NCBI GenBank assembly: GCA_029215795.1
Contig: JARDYH010000007.1
Span: forward strand, 68,626,763 to 68,690,762
Length of the DNA: 64,000 nt
Origin: Anniella stebbinsi
Lineage: Eukaryota > Chordata > Lepidosauria > Squamata > Anniellidae
Direction of reading: 5' to 3'
A program made the translations under genes and the position numbers. A model generated the notes under the pieces. That model was not told the DNA's origin. It saw nothing but the letters and a program-made list of their open reading frames with translations, and searched no databases. Shown piece after piece: positions 47,130 through 59,511 of the stretch; the stretch's first letter is position 1; each line of letters starts with the position of its first letter.

Positions 47130-48070
47130 AGTGCCTGAGCCTCCCCTCCCTCCACGAGGCGATCTTAATTAATTGCAGCCGACGTTGGGAGGGGTGGATT
47201 ACCGACATGCTGCCAGCAGGGTGGACATCTTGCCTAAAGTCACCTCGGCCATGTTGACCCCTCCTCTCCTCCCCACCCCCCACCACCAACCACACTCCCG
47301 GATTAGTCCCTGAAATATAGACCATGACAGCTGACATCACTGCCTTCCTTGCTTAAATCTTCCACATTTGGGTAGCACCTACCTCTTCTTTCCCTTTCCC
47401 CTCTTTCCATCCTTTGCCCCTCTGCTGCTCGCCTCTCCTTCTCCTCCGTGCCCCCCTCTGAGGTCTGCGCCACGCAACGCCACAACCAAGGTGAGCCGCT
47501 CAGGTCCTCGTACCGGCTTTTCCTACCTTCTTTTTTCTCCCCCCTTAACAGGAGATATATGATTATTTGCAACTGATCCAGCTTTACAAGGGTTTAGCTC
47601 CCTTGATAAAATTATATCTAATGATTTAAAGTCCTTACGCTTGTAATACAGCTTGGGTCGGCTTTATCGCGCTTAATTAAAAGTACTGCCAGGGGTTTGG
47701 AAGGGCCATTTTTTAAATTTCCTCCTCCCCTAGCTGATAGATAGATAGATAGTTTGGGGGGGAATTTTGTTCTTTTTTTTCTCTTGGGAGAAGAAGAAGG
47801 GATGGGACACCTGGGTTGATGAAGTGGTTGAAAGTGGCCCCGAGATCAAAGGCAACGACGTGTAATTCCGGCTCCCAATAATAAGAGAATTGATTAGGCT
47901 TTTGGAGTGGGGGGTTGTATTTTTAAAATCAAGGCGCAAAATGATGGCGCACTTTGAGGGACAAGATCGCATTCTGCCCTTGTGGCTATTGGACAAAGGA
48001 ACTGCATAACTCAGCACCCAGCGCCTGTGGATTGGCAGCTTCTTGAATGTACCTGGGCAAAATTTCACTT
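47130..48070. promoter_or_regulatory. candidate conserved noncoding cluster upstream of CRX
   Basis: Mostly unique sequence. Sites include GGATTA 47196 and 47300, TCTTAATTAATTGCAG, CGCGCTTAATTAAAAG, and GAGAATTGATTAGGC. (GATA)4 at 47736-47752. Long runs of non-repetitive AT/GC-mixed DNA suggest enhancers; conservation untested. Confidence 0.4.
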
Positions 48071-48099
48071 AAATATCTATTCGAGTGGCCTTGAAGGAT

Positions 48100-49500
48100 T
48101 TTTGACTCTCTGCTTCTCCCCACTCCCCCCCACCAATGCCTACCCAAGAGGTGGTACCTGTAAAATTTGATTCTAGCATTTCGGAGTTTGAAATATGTTT
48201 CCAGCACTACTAATATTTAGCTTGAGCCTGCCTAGTATCTTTTGTCTTTGGATGACTTTTATTTATTTTTTAAAATGAAGCTGTTGACATTGGTTGTCAC
48301 ACATCCCCTCCAATGGTACCTAGCTATGAAGGAAGGCTGGAATCTAATTGCACAGGCCTGAAGACTAGAATGCATCCGATAATCCTTCTCTACATTGCAA
48401 AGCAACATTCCCTCTAGTTTCAAAAGCCACAGGGCATCTCTGGTTTGAGAAACACACGTCCACAAAGCTCCAAGTTGCTTGCTACGAATTGTGTGATGTT
48501 TTTGGATTCTGGGATTGCACCTGTTCATATCGGTGGTGTTTGTACAGGGAAACTTCCTGACAGATTGCTCGTGTACCTTGGGATCATGACAATGATCTTC
48601 TTTACCCCTTCCTGGAGTGTTTCATGATGTGCAGTGTGACAAATGCTAGAACAAGCTTCTCTCGTGTTGGAATTCAACACAAATACGTGTAGCTTCAATA
48701 GCAGAGTTCACAACATTCTGTTGTGCATGATGAGGAATTCTGTGAAACTTCAGAGCTTACAACACCTACGGACCACCCTTCAGAGAAAGGAATTGTGTTC
48801 TTCTTGGTCTTCCGCCCATCATGTGCCATTATAGCAACAACTGGAATTAGTTTAAATTTCTTTCTCATTTTTTAGGACGTGATTATGGATTGCTTAGATA
48901 GATTAAGATATGGTAACAACGTTTTGGAAGGCTCGGTGAATGGTGCTCATTCATTCTCAAGACCAATACTAGGGATCAGGAAAGAATTTTGACCCAGGTA
49001 AACCAACGAAAGACCCCCAGGGGTGCTTCCAGATGGAGGGTCTTCCAGTGCTACTGACCAGAAGGCCTAGTGCAGCTATTCTGTCTCTTTTTTTCCCTAA
49101 CGGATTTTCTATAGTAAGAAAAAGATCGAAGAAACGGTGAGAAAACACAGGCAGGTTAGGAAAGGAAGTTGCGCTGTCTGGACCCATCGTAAAATTCTGT
49201 GAATGAAGCAGGGACACAGTGCTACCAAAGCTCATCTGGAAGAAGGTCCAGGTGGGTTAGGGGTTTTTCCCCCCTTCCCCTGTAGAGGTGGGTTGGCTTT
49301 CTTGCCCATAAATTAATTATCAGAATCTACTGCTCTTTGGGCCCCTCACTGTAGGGCACCCTTTTCCCCCAATGACTGTCTGGATTGGTGAGGTTCACCT
49401 GTACAGGGCTGTAGGTGGATGGCCCAAGCGCTTTTTGCCTCCCAAGCCAATTATTCTACCATGAGAAATGGTAGGGGTTTTGTAGGGATGCTGCAAAGGT
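48100..49500. other. intergenic, unassigned
   Basis: No gene or repeat recognised. Confidence 0.35.
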
Positions 49501-49539
49501 CCCAAGCATTGTATTTCAAGGAAAAGGCAGACATCCTGC

Positions 49540-49760
49540 AGAATTCGCTTTAGAATGTCATGTGCGACCCGGGATGAGAGAGCTGCTCTTTGGGGTTCCT
49601 CAGCTGCTGGACGTAAAAGGTCATTTCACAAGTGTCGAGGTTTAATTCCACTCCTAATGCAAAAGTAAAACTCATGTGGGGGTGGGAGGGGAGGAGGATA
49701 CGACTTTTCCTTCTCATGCATTAACACCATAAAAGCATGCGAGAAGCTGGAACATATTTG
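49540..49760. promoter_or_regulatory. candidate conserved noncoding island
   Basis: Unique DNA including GTCGAGGTTTAATTCCACTCC and GCATTAACACCATAAAAGC. Weak call. Confidence 0.25.
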
Positions 49761-49871
49761 TTTAGGTCATATATGGAACTGTGTTTGACTCTAGCGCTGA
49801 TCCTCACTCCTACGGTGGCTTCAGGACCCTTGAGTCTTAGTGTACAGCAAAACCTTCCTCTGGTTAAACAG

Positions 49872-50005
49872 TAGGGTAGGATCTACACTACTGCTTTAAA
49901 ACAGTTTATAACGGTATTGACAACTGTTGGGGCCCAGGGCACGCTCCATAAACAGTTTTCAAACTGTTTTCAAAGTGTTATATCCTGCTCGGTGTAGAGC
50001 TGGCC
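49872..50005. repeat. foldback MITE-like repeat, GGATCTACACTACTGC type
   Basis: GGATCTACACTACTGCTTTAAAACAG at left and CTGTTTTCAAAGTG ... GGTGTAGAGCTGGCC at right form an imperfect hairpin around GGGGCCCAGGGCAC. Confidence 0.65.
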
Positions 50006-50709
50006 CTGGAAAGGGAGGTCTAGCTTCTTCTGGCTAATTTAGGTATCAAGGCTTAGAAGGATGTTGGGCTGAAATCAAGTGGATTTTAATGCAGTGATTG
50101 AAATAATGCTTTACATCTGCAAGAAAAGAATGCTGCTTTAGGGAATTGATTTAAATCAATTGGTACTACCTCATATTTGGTTTAAACAATAGTGCAAACC
50201 TGACCACTAAGGCCTGTTAGATTTACAACTAAATAGAGTTTCATTCTCAGAACCAGACCTTGCACCTCATTGGCGCACTGATACATTTCACATGCTTTCC
50301 TTTTTTATTTATTTATAGAGGGAATGTCTTGCAAATGTTCCCATACAGGCTCTTTCGTACAACCAACACCTGTGACAGTCTATGAAGTTAACTATGGGAA
50401 TTAAGGAACCTGGTCACTGGACAATATTATCATTTAGTCTTCTTTCTGGTGTTTCTCTTTTCTGCTGCACTCTCCTTTGGCCCACCCCCACAAAATTATC
50501 AAACTGGGTCTCTATTTACATAAGAAAACCCTTCTTTAATTTAAGGTATCTAGTAAGAGACATTGGTTCAGTTGAGAGATTAACTGTAGGACTGTAGGAC
50601 TAACATTGATCCAGATTTTTAACATTAACCTAGTAAGCAGCAAGAGAAACTTGGTTATGTGCATGTGTTGAAAATAAAACAAATACAATTTAAATAAAAC
50701 ATTTTTTAT

Positions 50710-50895
50710 TTATCCGAGGCAGTAAGCCTGTGTGCACCAGTTGCTGGGGAACATGGGTGGGAGGGTGCTGTTGCACCATGTCCTGCTTTGTTGGTCTCTG
50801 GTCGACATCTGGTTTGCCACTGTGTGAACAGACTGCTGGACTAGATGGACCCTCGGCTGGACCTAGATGGATCCAGCATGGCACTTCTTATATTC
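50710..50895 (+). repeat. CR1-like LINE 3' end
   Basis: CCAGTTGCTGGGGAACATGGG, GGTGCTGTTGCACCATGTCC and GCTGGACTAGATGGACCCTC, ending ACTTCTTATATTCTTA. Confidence 0.85.
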
Positions 50896-50999
50896 TTAAA
50901 TAGGTAAATGTTTTTTTTAAAACAATTGTGTGGTGTTTGTGTGTGTTTTTAAACCTTGAACCACAAGCAGCCTTTCAAACGTTGATTCTTCAACCTAAG

Positions 51000-52010
51000 T
51001 GGAATGCAAGCCACTAGTCAACATAGCTGGGTGGACTATATGGAGCTTAGTGGGGTCACAGGTTATGCTGGCCTGTCATAGGGAGACGCATCCCATAATT
51101 TGTCAATCACAGGTTTGCTGATGATAATGAAGAATTGCCCCCAAACAGAAGACAGTTATGGTATCAGATAGGTTGGAGGTCTCAGTATAGAGGGTTTTTT
51201 TAGCCTTCAAATTAGGTGAGACACATGCTGACATGCCCAAACTCTACACTTCTTCATTGCACAATAATAAAATGGATGCACAGATGCACGTGCGCGCACA
51301 TATTAAAAGCAGTACTACTAGAATATATTCATTCAGGGGAGGCTTGTTTTCTGTAGAGGTGAGTTTTCTGAGAAAGCGTATTTTCCCAGCTTTCTATAGA
51401 TTAGAGAGAGAGAGAGAGTTGCAGCTTCAATGTGCGTTAGGGATTGTGACTACAGCTACTCCATCTGAATTAACCCACCATTGGGGCTGCGATCCTATGC
51501 ACACTAATCTGTGAGTAAACCCCATTAAAAACAGTGGGGCATTGACGCAACTTTAGAGCAAATTCCTTTGTAAACCTAACATTAAATCAATGGGAGTGAC
51601 TTTATTTGGAGAGATGGATACCATCAGAAATTAGCTTGTAGGCCCTTATTCTTGGGGGGGAGGGGGCTAAGTCCATCAGATGCTAAGCAAAGGTTGCATG
51701 TTGTTGATCAGGTACTATGCCTGCTCAGAAGGGAAAACTACCCTACAAATGTACATTGCGATCATTCTTTTGGCCTAGAGAACCTCCATGTCTCTGCTTT
51801 TCAAAACATACCTGAACCTCTCATATTTATGAAGCAATTGGAAACTCTTGGGATACCTGCAGAGGTACCACTATCCCTAAAGAGCTGCACCACAAAAACT
51901 TAAACTGGTTTGCCAGTGTTCCCTTGAAGGAACTTAGGGAGGTATAATTTTATCAGAGTAATGCTAATTTTGCTTGGCTGCTTTACTAAGCCATAATGCC
52001 CAGGCTTCTT
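51000..52010. other. intergenic with one short palindromic repeat
   Basis: 51485-51605 is a copy of the CAATCCTATGCA-type repeat, partly duplicated. The rest is unassigned. Confidence 0.4.
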
Positions 52011-52014
52011 TTCA

Positions 52015-52053
52015 ATGTGTGTGTGTGTGTGAGAGAGAGAGAGAAAGAGAGAT
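52015..52053. repeat. (GT)n(GA)n microsatellite
   Basis: Compound dinucleotide run abutting the MITE at 52055. Confidence 0.88.
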
Positions 52054-52054
52054 A

Positions 52055-52270
52055 GGCTGAATTCGGACGACACAATAAGCAATTGGGGGGGGGGGGAACA
52101 ACCATCACTTGTATTGACTATCACGCTGCCATAGTCAACTCAGTGCTGATCCTAATCCACACCACAGTTGATTATTTATTACCATGTTGTGTGGGGAGTA
52201 CCTGCTAGATGAACAACTGTAAAGTTGATTATTACCCCACCATTGACTATCGTGTTGTCTGAATTCAGCC
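52055..52270. mobile_element. MITE, GGCTGAATTCGGACGACACA family
   Basis: Left end GGCTGAATTCGGACGACACA, right end GTGTTGTCTGAATTCAGCC, inverted. The interior has inverted GTTGATTATT / AGTCAAC motifs. It abuts the GA run, and right flank AGAGAGA also resembles the left flank. Confidence 0.8.
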
Positions 52271-52409
52271 AGAGAGAACATTATAATTCATCCAATGAAA
52301 AAACTTATTTAAATTCTCAGCATAAATGACAGGGTAGACTCTGTAAGAGCACAGAAATATGAGATTGGGAAATGGGTTGATCACATTGATTACAGTTTTT
52401 TCTATAAAG

Positions 52410-52497
52410 TTTTTCCAGCCCTACCTGGAGAATCTGGGGATTGAACCAGGGACCTTCTACGTACAAAGCAGGCGCTCTACCTCTGAACTGGAGCTCA
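52410..52497 (-). repeat. tRNA-derived SINE, 5' part
   Basis: CCAGCCCTACCTGGAGAATC, GGGGATTGAACC (B box complement) and AGCAGGCGCTCTACCTCTG, reverse of the SINE at 29415. Confidence 0.85.
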
Positions 52498-52499
52498 TC

Positions 52500-53310
52500 C
52501 CATACCATTAGATGCGTCTGCTTGCATTTCCCATATTGTCCCAGTCTCTTACCTCCAAATATCCGCTGCTGAGGACAAACCGACAGGAGCGCCCCTGCCT
52601 TTTTTGTGGCTTTTCTGGAGGCAGGTGGCTGGGCCACTTTTGGATTAGATGGTCGGTGGTCCAGCAGAGCTCTTAACATTGACTCAGAACAATAGAAAAG
52701 ATCACCCAGTTCAAGAGATGTTATTGTAATAGCTACAGACGGAACTCCTGAAATATGAACACCCTATAACGACTATGAATTTGGGCAGAGACCAATAAGC
52801 TGCCCAGCATCTTTATCTGGCATAACACAGCAGACTAATTTAACAAGAGCCTCCTGGTGCCAAAAATTGGTGGCATAGCTACAAGCTGCTACGTTTCTAA
52901 AGCAAGATTGTTCTTGTTTGCAATTATGTAAGGAAAAACAAAACTCGGGGGTGGGGGTGGGGGGCGGGCGGAATAAAAGTGGGCATCTGGTCAGCTGTGT
53001 CCACGCTGTTAATAGTGCTGCAATCACTGAATTGATCTCCCTTCTTTTCCCCTCCCCCCACCTCGCTTCATGCCATCTGCTAGTGCTGTGCTTATCTTTA
53101 GAATGTAGGTTCCTTGGGGCCAGGGACAGATTTTTTTTTCTTTATGGGGAAATCATGCATATGGGAGAAGTCGTCTACAAATTAGCAAAGGGGAGTTTCC
53201 TGATAGACCAGCTAGTGGGGATTCCACAGGTTGTAAATTTATGCAGAGAAAGAGGATAAAATCAGAGTACAGAACTCAAAAACATAGGGTTCTTGTATTT
53301 CATTGTTTCC
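52500..53310. other. intergenic, unassigned
   Basis: No gene recognised; G-rich strip GTGGGGGTGGGGGGCGGG at 52952. Confidence 0.35.
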
Positions 53311-53314
53311 GTTT

Positions 53315-53400
53315 AAGGCTGGGCATTGAGCGGGGGGGGGGTGGACTCGATGGCCTTACAGGTCCCTTCCAACTCCACTATTCTATGATTCTATGATTGT
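53315..53400 (+). repeat. CR1 LINE 3' end
   Basis: GTGGACTCGATGGCCTTACAGG and the terminal CTATTCTATGATTCTATGAT. Confidence 0.9.
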
Positions 53401-53911
53401 CAACAATGAAGATAGATGCTTGCTGTTCTGCCCCATGGCCCAAATCCTCCCTTTGATCAATCTGCCCCTGACACCAACTGGACAACTCTCGGGACCTCTG
53501 TGATCTTTCCTTTCTTAACTGTGGACCAATCTTGGTTGCAAAATTACAAGAATCAAATCAAATCCTTCTGGAAAGTGAATTTTAAATGGGGGGAAAAAAC
53601 CCTATTTCTGCCAGGCAGCAGTTGTGAAATGAATCCAGTGCTTTCTTGAACTTCTTTCGGTTGCTAAGCTTCTTAAGAGAGTAATTTCAGGAGAGCTATC
53701 CAAGAGATCTTCAGTGAAATTTTGGGTCCTTTATGTACTCATTAATGGCATGTTGCAAATGTCCTTAATCTCCTCTCATTTTGTTGCTACAGATGTTCCT
53801 GGTTTTTTTTTTCCTGATAGCAGTGACAGGCATGTTTAAATGGAAAGCAAAAACACTTTTAAGTACAGAGAAGTGAGTAGAAAGGAATACGTTATTGAGG
53901 TTACCCTACAT

Positions 53912-53914
<3 letters not shown>

Positions 53915-53952
<38 letters not shown>
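53915..53952. repeat. (AAT)12 microsatellite
   Basis: Simple trinucleotide run. Confidence 0.92.
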
Positions 53953-53955
<3 letters not shown>

Positions 53956-53999
53956 CAACTCTTCTTTTGTTCCTGTAGTATTTGGGGTTTTAAACAGTG

Positions 54000-55300
54000 G
54001 AGGCTGGTAGCTCTGATGTCAATGGGACAGTGCATCTGCTCCGGGTTTCAGTCAGAACCACTCAGTACGCTAAGGGAGCTATCCAGGGTGCAACATCTAT
54101 GGGAGTTAAGTTCATCATGATTAAGCCATTTTAATCCTTGTAAAGAAGCAATATAAATGTCAAACGTTTTTTAAAAAAAAAACAGAAAAAAATTGCTACG
54201 GTTATAAAGATTAACTACTGGGTATTTGGGGTAAATATTATATATTGTTGATATCCAAAAAATTCAGTTAAAATCTTAAGACCCAGCTTTGTAAAAAGGG
54301 TATTTGCATCTAGATTCTAAACACATGTACAAGGAAGAGAGTAGGATGCTTTCTGTTTGGGTCGATGGTTTTAAAGTAATATTCCCACTGACTTTACAAT
54401 TATGGGGCATGATCGATCCATTAAGCACATGGTTTAACTCTTCCCCACTGAAATCAATGGGGCTAAAAAAATACTAAATTTTGACTGGATTTTGCCGTTA
54501 TATTTCTAGTATATTTGTATATGAATGAACTTGCGTCTATAACAGATACTCCAACTGACATCATTTTTTAAGCATAATACGTTGAATTATTTTTTTTTTT
54601 AACAAGATTTCATTTTCTATCTATCTAAAATTATTGCCAGGCCACTTTTAAGGCTGGAACTGTTGCTCAACGAAGAGTCATCTTGCTCAATGAAGAATCC
54701 TTTCGAACTCTTAAACTTGACATGCACCACCTAAATCTAAGCCAGCTCATTCAAAAATATTCATTATTGCTACTAACTTGGTATTTCATGTATGTTGAGG
54801 AAAACGTAGCCTTTTTTTAGAAGCCTAATTTTTGAGTCTGTGGAATTGGGATTGTTTATATATGAGATATGTTATAAATTATACACACACATTCATTTCT
54901 GTATTTTCATTGAATACAGTATGGTTGATGTATTTCAGGGAGTTCTTGATGTTAAGGGAGATGTCAACTGATTCATTATGGCTTGAGCATTTATAGGCTT
55001 GTTTCATCACATAATGTGGATTGAAAAGGTGATGGATATTATATACTTGCATTAGAGGTACACAGGTTAATAACCCCACTATGTTCATGGCAGGTGCCTG
55101 TATGGATTGGGCCATCCCATCTCTGCTATGACATCGCACTTATTCACAGTGCCTTCGGTGTTAGATATGGACAGGTGTACACTACATATCACTTTTTTTC
55201 TGCAATTCAGAATCGTCTTTTACAGAGTCCTGCTTTTACGTACAGCCTGCCCCTCCCTCGACAAAGGTTTTGTTAGCAAAAGACTCTCAGAACAAAGGCA
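54000..55300. other. intergenic, unassigned
   Basis: 53985-54110 (GTGGAGGCTGGTAGCTC ...) looks like a dispersed repeat. The remainder is AT-rich and unassigned. Confidence 0.35.
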
Positions 55301-55309
55301 AAACAGCAA

Positions 55310-55797
55310 GCAAAAACATTGCTTTAATTGTGCCAGTCAACGTACAGAGCGCTAGAAACAAACGCCCAAGTTATCTAGAATTCTTTTCTGGGTGATCAAA
55401 ATAAAAATCAGAAATAAAAAGGAGGTTAGATGCCCAGGCTGAGTGACCTGTAATACAAGGTGTGGGAAAGCATAAACAGCTGCTGTGCCCTTCCTTGGCC
55501 GGATGTGTGTAGTTCTTTCCACAGCAGAGCCGAGTCTTCGGGGGCCAAATGTAAAAGGAGGGAAAAGCCCATGGACAGGGCAAGATGAACTTGCAGGCAT
55601 TCTTCCCTTCGACACAATTGTGAAGAGACCAGAAGTCCTCTGTTCTCCCTTGCATCTGGCCATTCCTCATCAGAACTCTGAGCGTGACAAACACCTCTCA
55701 GTAGCTGAAGTATTAATTCTGGTAGCAATCCATCATCAAAATTTTCATCGTAGCGTCAAAGAACGAATACTGGTTTCTGAAAGGCTGAACTTCGGTA
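55310..55797 (-). other. candidate minus-strand terminal exon (unproven)
   Basis: On the minus strand a long pyrimidine tract (TTCTTTCCCCGTTCCTCCC, then T-run) precedes AG at about 55798. All three minus frames stay open for about 100 codons over 55352-55728. An ATTAAA-type signal near 55328 is followed by T/G-rich DNA. No protein family was recognised in any frame, so a lncRNA or chance remains possible. Confidence 0.25.
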
Positions 55798-56521
55798 GGG
55801 AGGAATAAAAAAAAAATGGGAGGAACGGGGAAAGAATCAAAACATCAATGGCCAAAGCCTATTTCGTCTGCACACACACATATACACACTCAATGTACAG
55901 TAAACCCCGAAAGCCCATTGTGTGTGTGTGTAGGTATCTGCCTGAGAGATCCACCAGTACAAACTACTTTGATCCCCCACATCAGCACACACACAGCCCC
56001 GAAAGCAAACCAGAGATATTCAACTGCCTCTAAAGAAAACCCAACCAAGGCGTCCCTCCCCTGTTTATTAATCTACAAGAGTATTGCTATAATACCAATC
56101 ATGTGAAAACCTTGGAGCAGATCTAAGAATGGACCCTGCACACAGCGCACCAAATTGTTTTTGAGGAAACCCTCCCCCACTGCTGCTGCTGCGGCCACCA
56201 CCACCACCACTGACCCCCCCCCCCTTTCCAGGGCTTAAGAGGAGAAAATCCCAAACCTTCGGATCTAAATGCCCAGAGAAGCCCTGGGCTGCAGAATCTC
56301 TTACCCAGCTCTAAATCTCTTTTCAATTCAGGTTAAGCTTCTCTTTTTATTACAGATTATAGGGATCTCCCACTGTATCACTTCTGGGTTATCCTTTTAA
56401 CACATTTTGCTCTTTCTAGCTGGGGTTATTTTTTGTGGTTTCATGGGGTTGGGAAGGAGCTGCCCTTGGTTTTTCTCGCTGATCCATCTCCAAACCAAAT
56501 CTCTGTTATGCTTTCTTGCAG

Positions 56522-56579
56522 AGGCACTTGGTGGCTCTCAGTCTGGACACCTGGACACTGGAACTGCTCTAGGAAGAAG
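56522..56579 (+). other. candidate noncoding exon between H3.3 and CRX
   Basis: 58 bases between a good acceptor (GTTATGCTTTCTTGCAG) and a good donor (AAG|GTAAGA), 6.8 kb upstream of the CRX coding exon. CRX/OTX genes have noncoding 5' exons, so it may belong to CRX. The splice-site strings are the only evidence. Confidence 0.3.
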
Positions 56580-57419
56580 GTAAGAAACCTTACAAAAGAA
56601 AAGAATGTTGTATGTGTGCGGTGTGCGTGCGAGAGAGAGAGAGAGAAATGTCAGGACGTTATGGCACCTCTGTAGATGTTCAGTGGATGATGGTTGGCCA
56701 GGTAGGTCCTCCTAGACCTCCTAGAAAGGTTGTGTTTCTATTGACCTGATTTGAGTTGATGTAAGAATATGCCAACCATACTAAGAGTTTTCAGCCATTG
56801 GTGACCAAGCCAAGGAATCTTCAGTCATTTACAAACTCTGGCCACCTGAAATTTTTCAGTCTTCCTGTTCTGCCCAGTGAAGAATTCCACGCAATCTGGA
56901 AGCTCGCGTACTTTGATCCTAGAAAAGAATAATTTCACCTGCTTTGGGTGTCCTCCATAGAAATCGTTGATCACCCGCTGTAGCAAACATGTTTGTCACC
57001 TCAGATAATGGCGCAGAGAAGCAGTTTCCGCCGTTAGATAATGACTGCGTAACACTTGGAAAATTGCCGAAATGGCAGAACGTATTTGAATACGTTACGT
57101 GAAAGGAATTAAGGAAGGTAGAAGAAATGCAATGTTATGAAATAAACGTGATTACCTGATTTTGCTTAAAAAGAAGGTATCATTTAGATGTAAATAGAGT
57201 CGTTATTTTTTCAAACTTGTAATCGCCAGCATGTGAAGATGCTGTGTACACTTATCCCCCCTCCCATTTTTTTGTATTCTGAATATAATAAGGTTTGGAA
57301 ATGGGAAATATTTGACCATCTGTAGATTTCTTTCCTGGAAAACTGTGATCTTTGAAAAAAAATCACCCTCTATTATGTCATTGTGTATATCTTTGTAGCC
57401 AGCCAATACGCATCATCTT

Positions 57420-58620
57420 TGCCTCTAGCGATGCCTATTTCTATTTTAATAGTCTTGTAGGGGCAGAGAAATGTCACACATCTACAGCCGCACTATGAAG
57501 TTACAAGAGAGGGATAGATGTAAAATGTGTAGGTTTTTCTTAAACTCTTGAAGTGTTGTTATTTATGTTCTGCTCATACGTTTGGAAACCTGTTATATAT
57601 TACTTTAAAGCAACAAAAGGGCATTTCATTCATTTCTAGCCTTTTTAAAATATATTGTCAATTAAAGTAAATATTTCACTTGGTCTGTGTAGTTAAGGAA
57701 TCTACAGACAAAAATAATTTCAGCCTATTCTTTTTTATTAAAAATATGATAGCTCTAATTATATATATTGAAGGACCTTTTCGTCCTAAAAATACTAAAT
57801 GTTAAATTGTGTTTCTAGCTTCTTCAATTATTATAAACAATACAAAACACTTGATTTTTAATCCAGTGTTTTCTAAGCATTGCGGAAGAGCTTTGGGAGG
57901 GTTTAAAAAAAAGAAAGAAAAAAAGAAAACATTTTTATATTTTCTATTGCTGTATGTATGTACATAATTTTAAAGCAGGATTACCTTGAGCTGATTTGTA
58001 TAAAAAGGACAAAGTGGGGGAAAACCGAAAGCTTTTTCTTTGTTTTGTTTTGTTTGATTTAAAGGATTCTCATTGCATTCTTGTTGCCAGAGTTTAACCC
58101 TATAATCCCAGACACTGCAAAGAGATGACTACATTTCAAATAGCAAAATATCTGGGGCAAAACAACATCTGCCCACCCAAAACCTCCCCTATTTCACTAA
58201 GCTCAAAGAGAGCTTTATCACTTTCCTTACATTAAGCAGCTCATATGTTGTGTCTACTATTTCAAGCATTTGTGCACAGGTATTAAAATAGCTTTTTCAA
58301 ATGCTCTCCGAATAAAAATGAAATCGGTTTAAATTTGCATTTGAAAAAAGATAACACTTTTCTCGCCCATTTGGTTTTTTTGTTTTTGAAAATTCAGTCC
58401 AGTTTAAACCATTCTTGATAAGAAACAAAGGTGAAAAACAAAGCCATTTTCTTAGTAAAAATAAATGTTGAAGAAAGTCTTGGACTTCTTATTGGCATTA
58501 GCAAATCCTTTGAAATTTTTTCAATGCTCTTTCTAAAAGACCTATTAAATACTTCAAAAACATCTTACTTGTGAGTTTTGCCACTTAAAAATCATCAATG
58601 AAAATTCCAAAGGGGGAAAA
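57420..58620. promoter_or_regulatory. candidate conserved noncoding cluster, AT-rich
   Basis: 1.2 kb of non-repetitive AT-rich DNA with TAATCC at 57859 and 58103 and GGATTA at 57978. Could be regulatory DNA or simply unique AT-rich spacer. Confidence 0.3.
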
Positions 58621-58627
58621 GTTTAAG

Positions 58628-58715
58628 GCTTCAATCTTGTGCACTTTTACCTGGAAGAAAGTCCCATTGAACTCAGTGGAATTTACTTCTAAGTAGACAG
58701 TTATAGGATTGTGCT
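58628..58715. repeat. short imperfect-palindrome repeat
   Basis: TTCAATCTTGTGCACTTTTACC ... CCCATTGAACTCAGTGG ... TTATAGGATTGTGC; same family as 12389. Confidence 0.65.
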
Positions 58716-58944
58716 ATAAAGCTAATCCGTGGAAATGTAATTTATCTAGCTTAAGTATTAATGCAAACAGGTGAAATTGGTAGATATGTGTTATAGAGGA
58801 AATACTTCACTATTTCAAAATCTCACACTAGCCACCTTCTCTTTAGATTAAAAAAAACCCTTCCTACTTGAACAAAAAAAAGTCAGATTAAAATTGTAAA
58901 AAGCTAGTGAAATGTTGATTTGATTTTCACAATCGATGTTAAAA

Positions 58945-59159
58945 TATGAAAACGTTCCGAAGGGAGAGGCGGGTTATAAATAATAATAACAATAATAATA
59001 ATAATAATTATTATTATTATTATTATTATTATTAGCTTATATAGAAAAACAGTAAAACAACATAAATTACTGGCACAGATGAAACAGATGAAAATAACAG
59101 AAGCAAATAAAAACATTAAAATAACAGTTGTCGATCACACAGTTAGAGCACTACTGACA

Positions 59160-59195
<36 letters not shown>
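58945..59195. repeat. LINE tail with (AAT)n/(ATT)n tracts
   Basis: GAAGGGAGAGGCGGGTTATAAATAATAATAA is a plus LINE tail running into (AAT)n that switches to (ATT)n at about 59008, making a perfect palindromic tract. A second (ATT)11 run is at 59161-59194. Confidence 0.75.
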
Positions 59196-59199
<4 letters not shown>

Positions 59200-59302
59200 T
59201 AAAACAATAACAATAATTATAAAAATAATTTGACTCCACCTGGTTTTTGATCAAGCATAACATCTGGTTTCGCCCTCAACACTATGTTGCACTTCAGTTC
59301 CT

Positions 59303-59455
59303 AGGGTGACCCTATGGAAAGGAGGACCGGGCTCCTGTATCTTTTAACAGTTGCATTGGAAGGGGAATTTCAGCAGGTGCCATTTGTAGGCATGCAGCAC
59401 CTGATGAAATCCCCTCTTCCTCACAAGAGTTAAAGCTGCAGGAGCTACGGACATA
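59303..59455. mobile_element. hAT-like element, single hairpin unit (type A)
   Basis: CTAGGGTGACCCTATGG to GTTAAAGCTGCAGGAGCTACG; one unit only, as at 44041. Confidence 0.85.
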
Positions 59456-59511
59456 GTGCCCCAGTGACCTATGATTTCTCTTCTTTTAATTTCATCCTCC
59501 CACCATCCTAG

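Noticed and set aside
52015..52030. endogenous retrovirus or LTR pairs anywhere in the window
   Set aside because: No paired long terminal repeats, primer-binding sites or retroviral motifs were seen; the coordinates given are only a placeholder repeat inspected for this.
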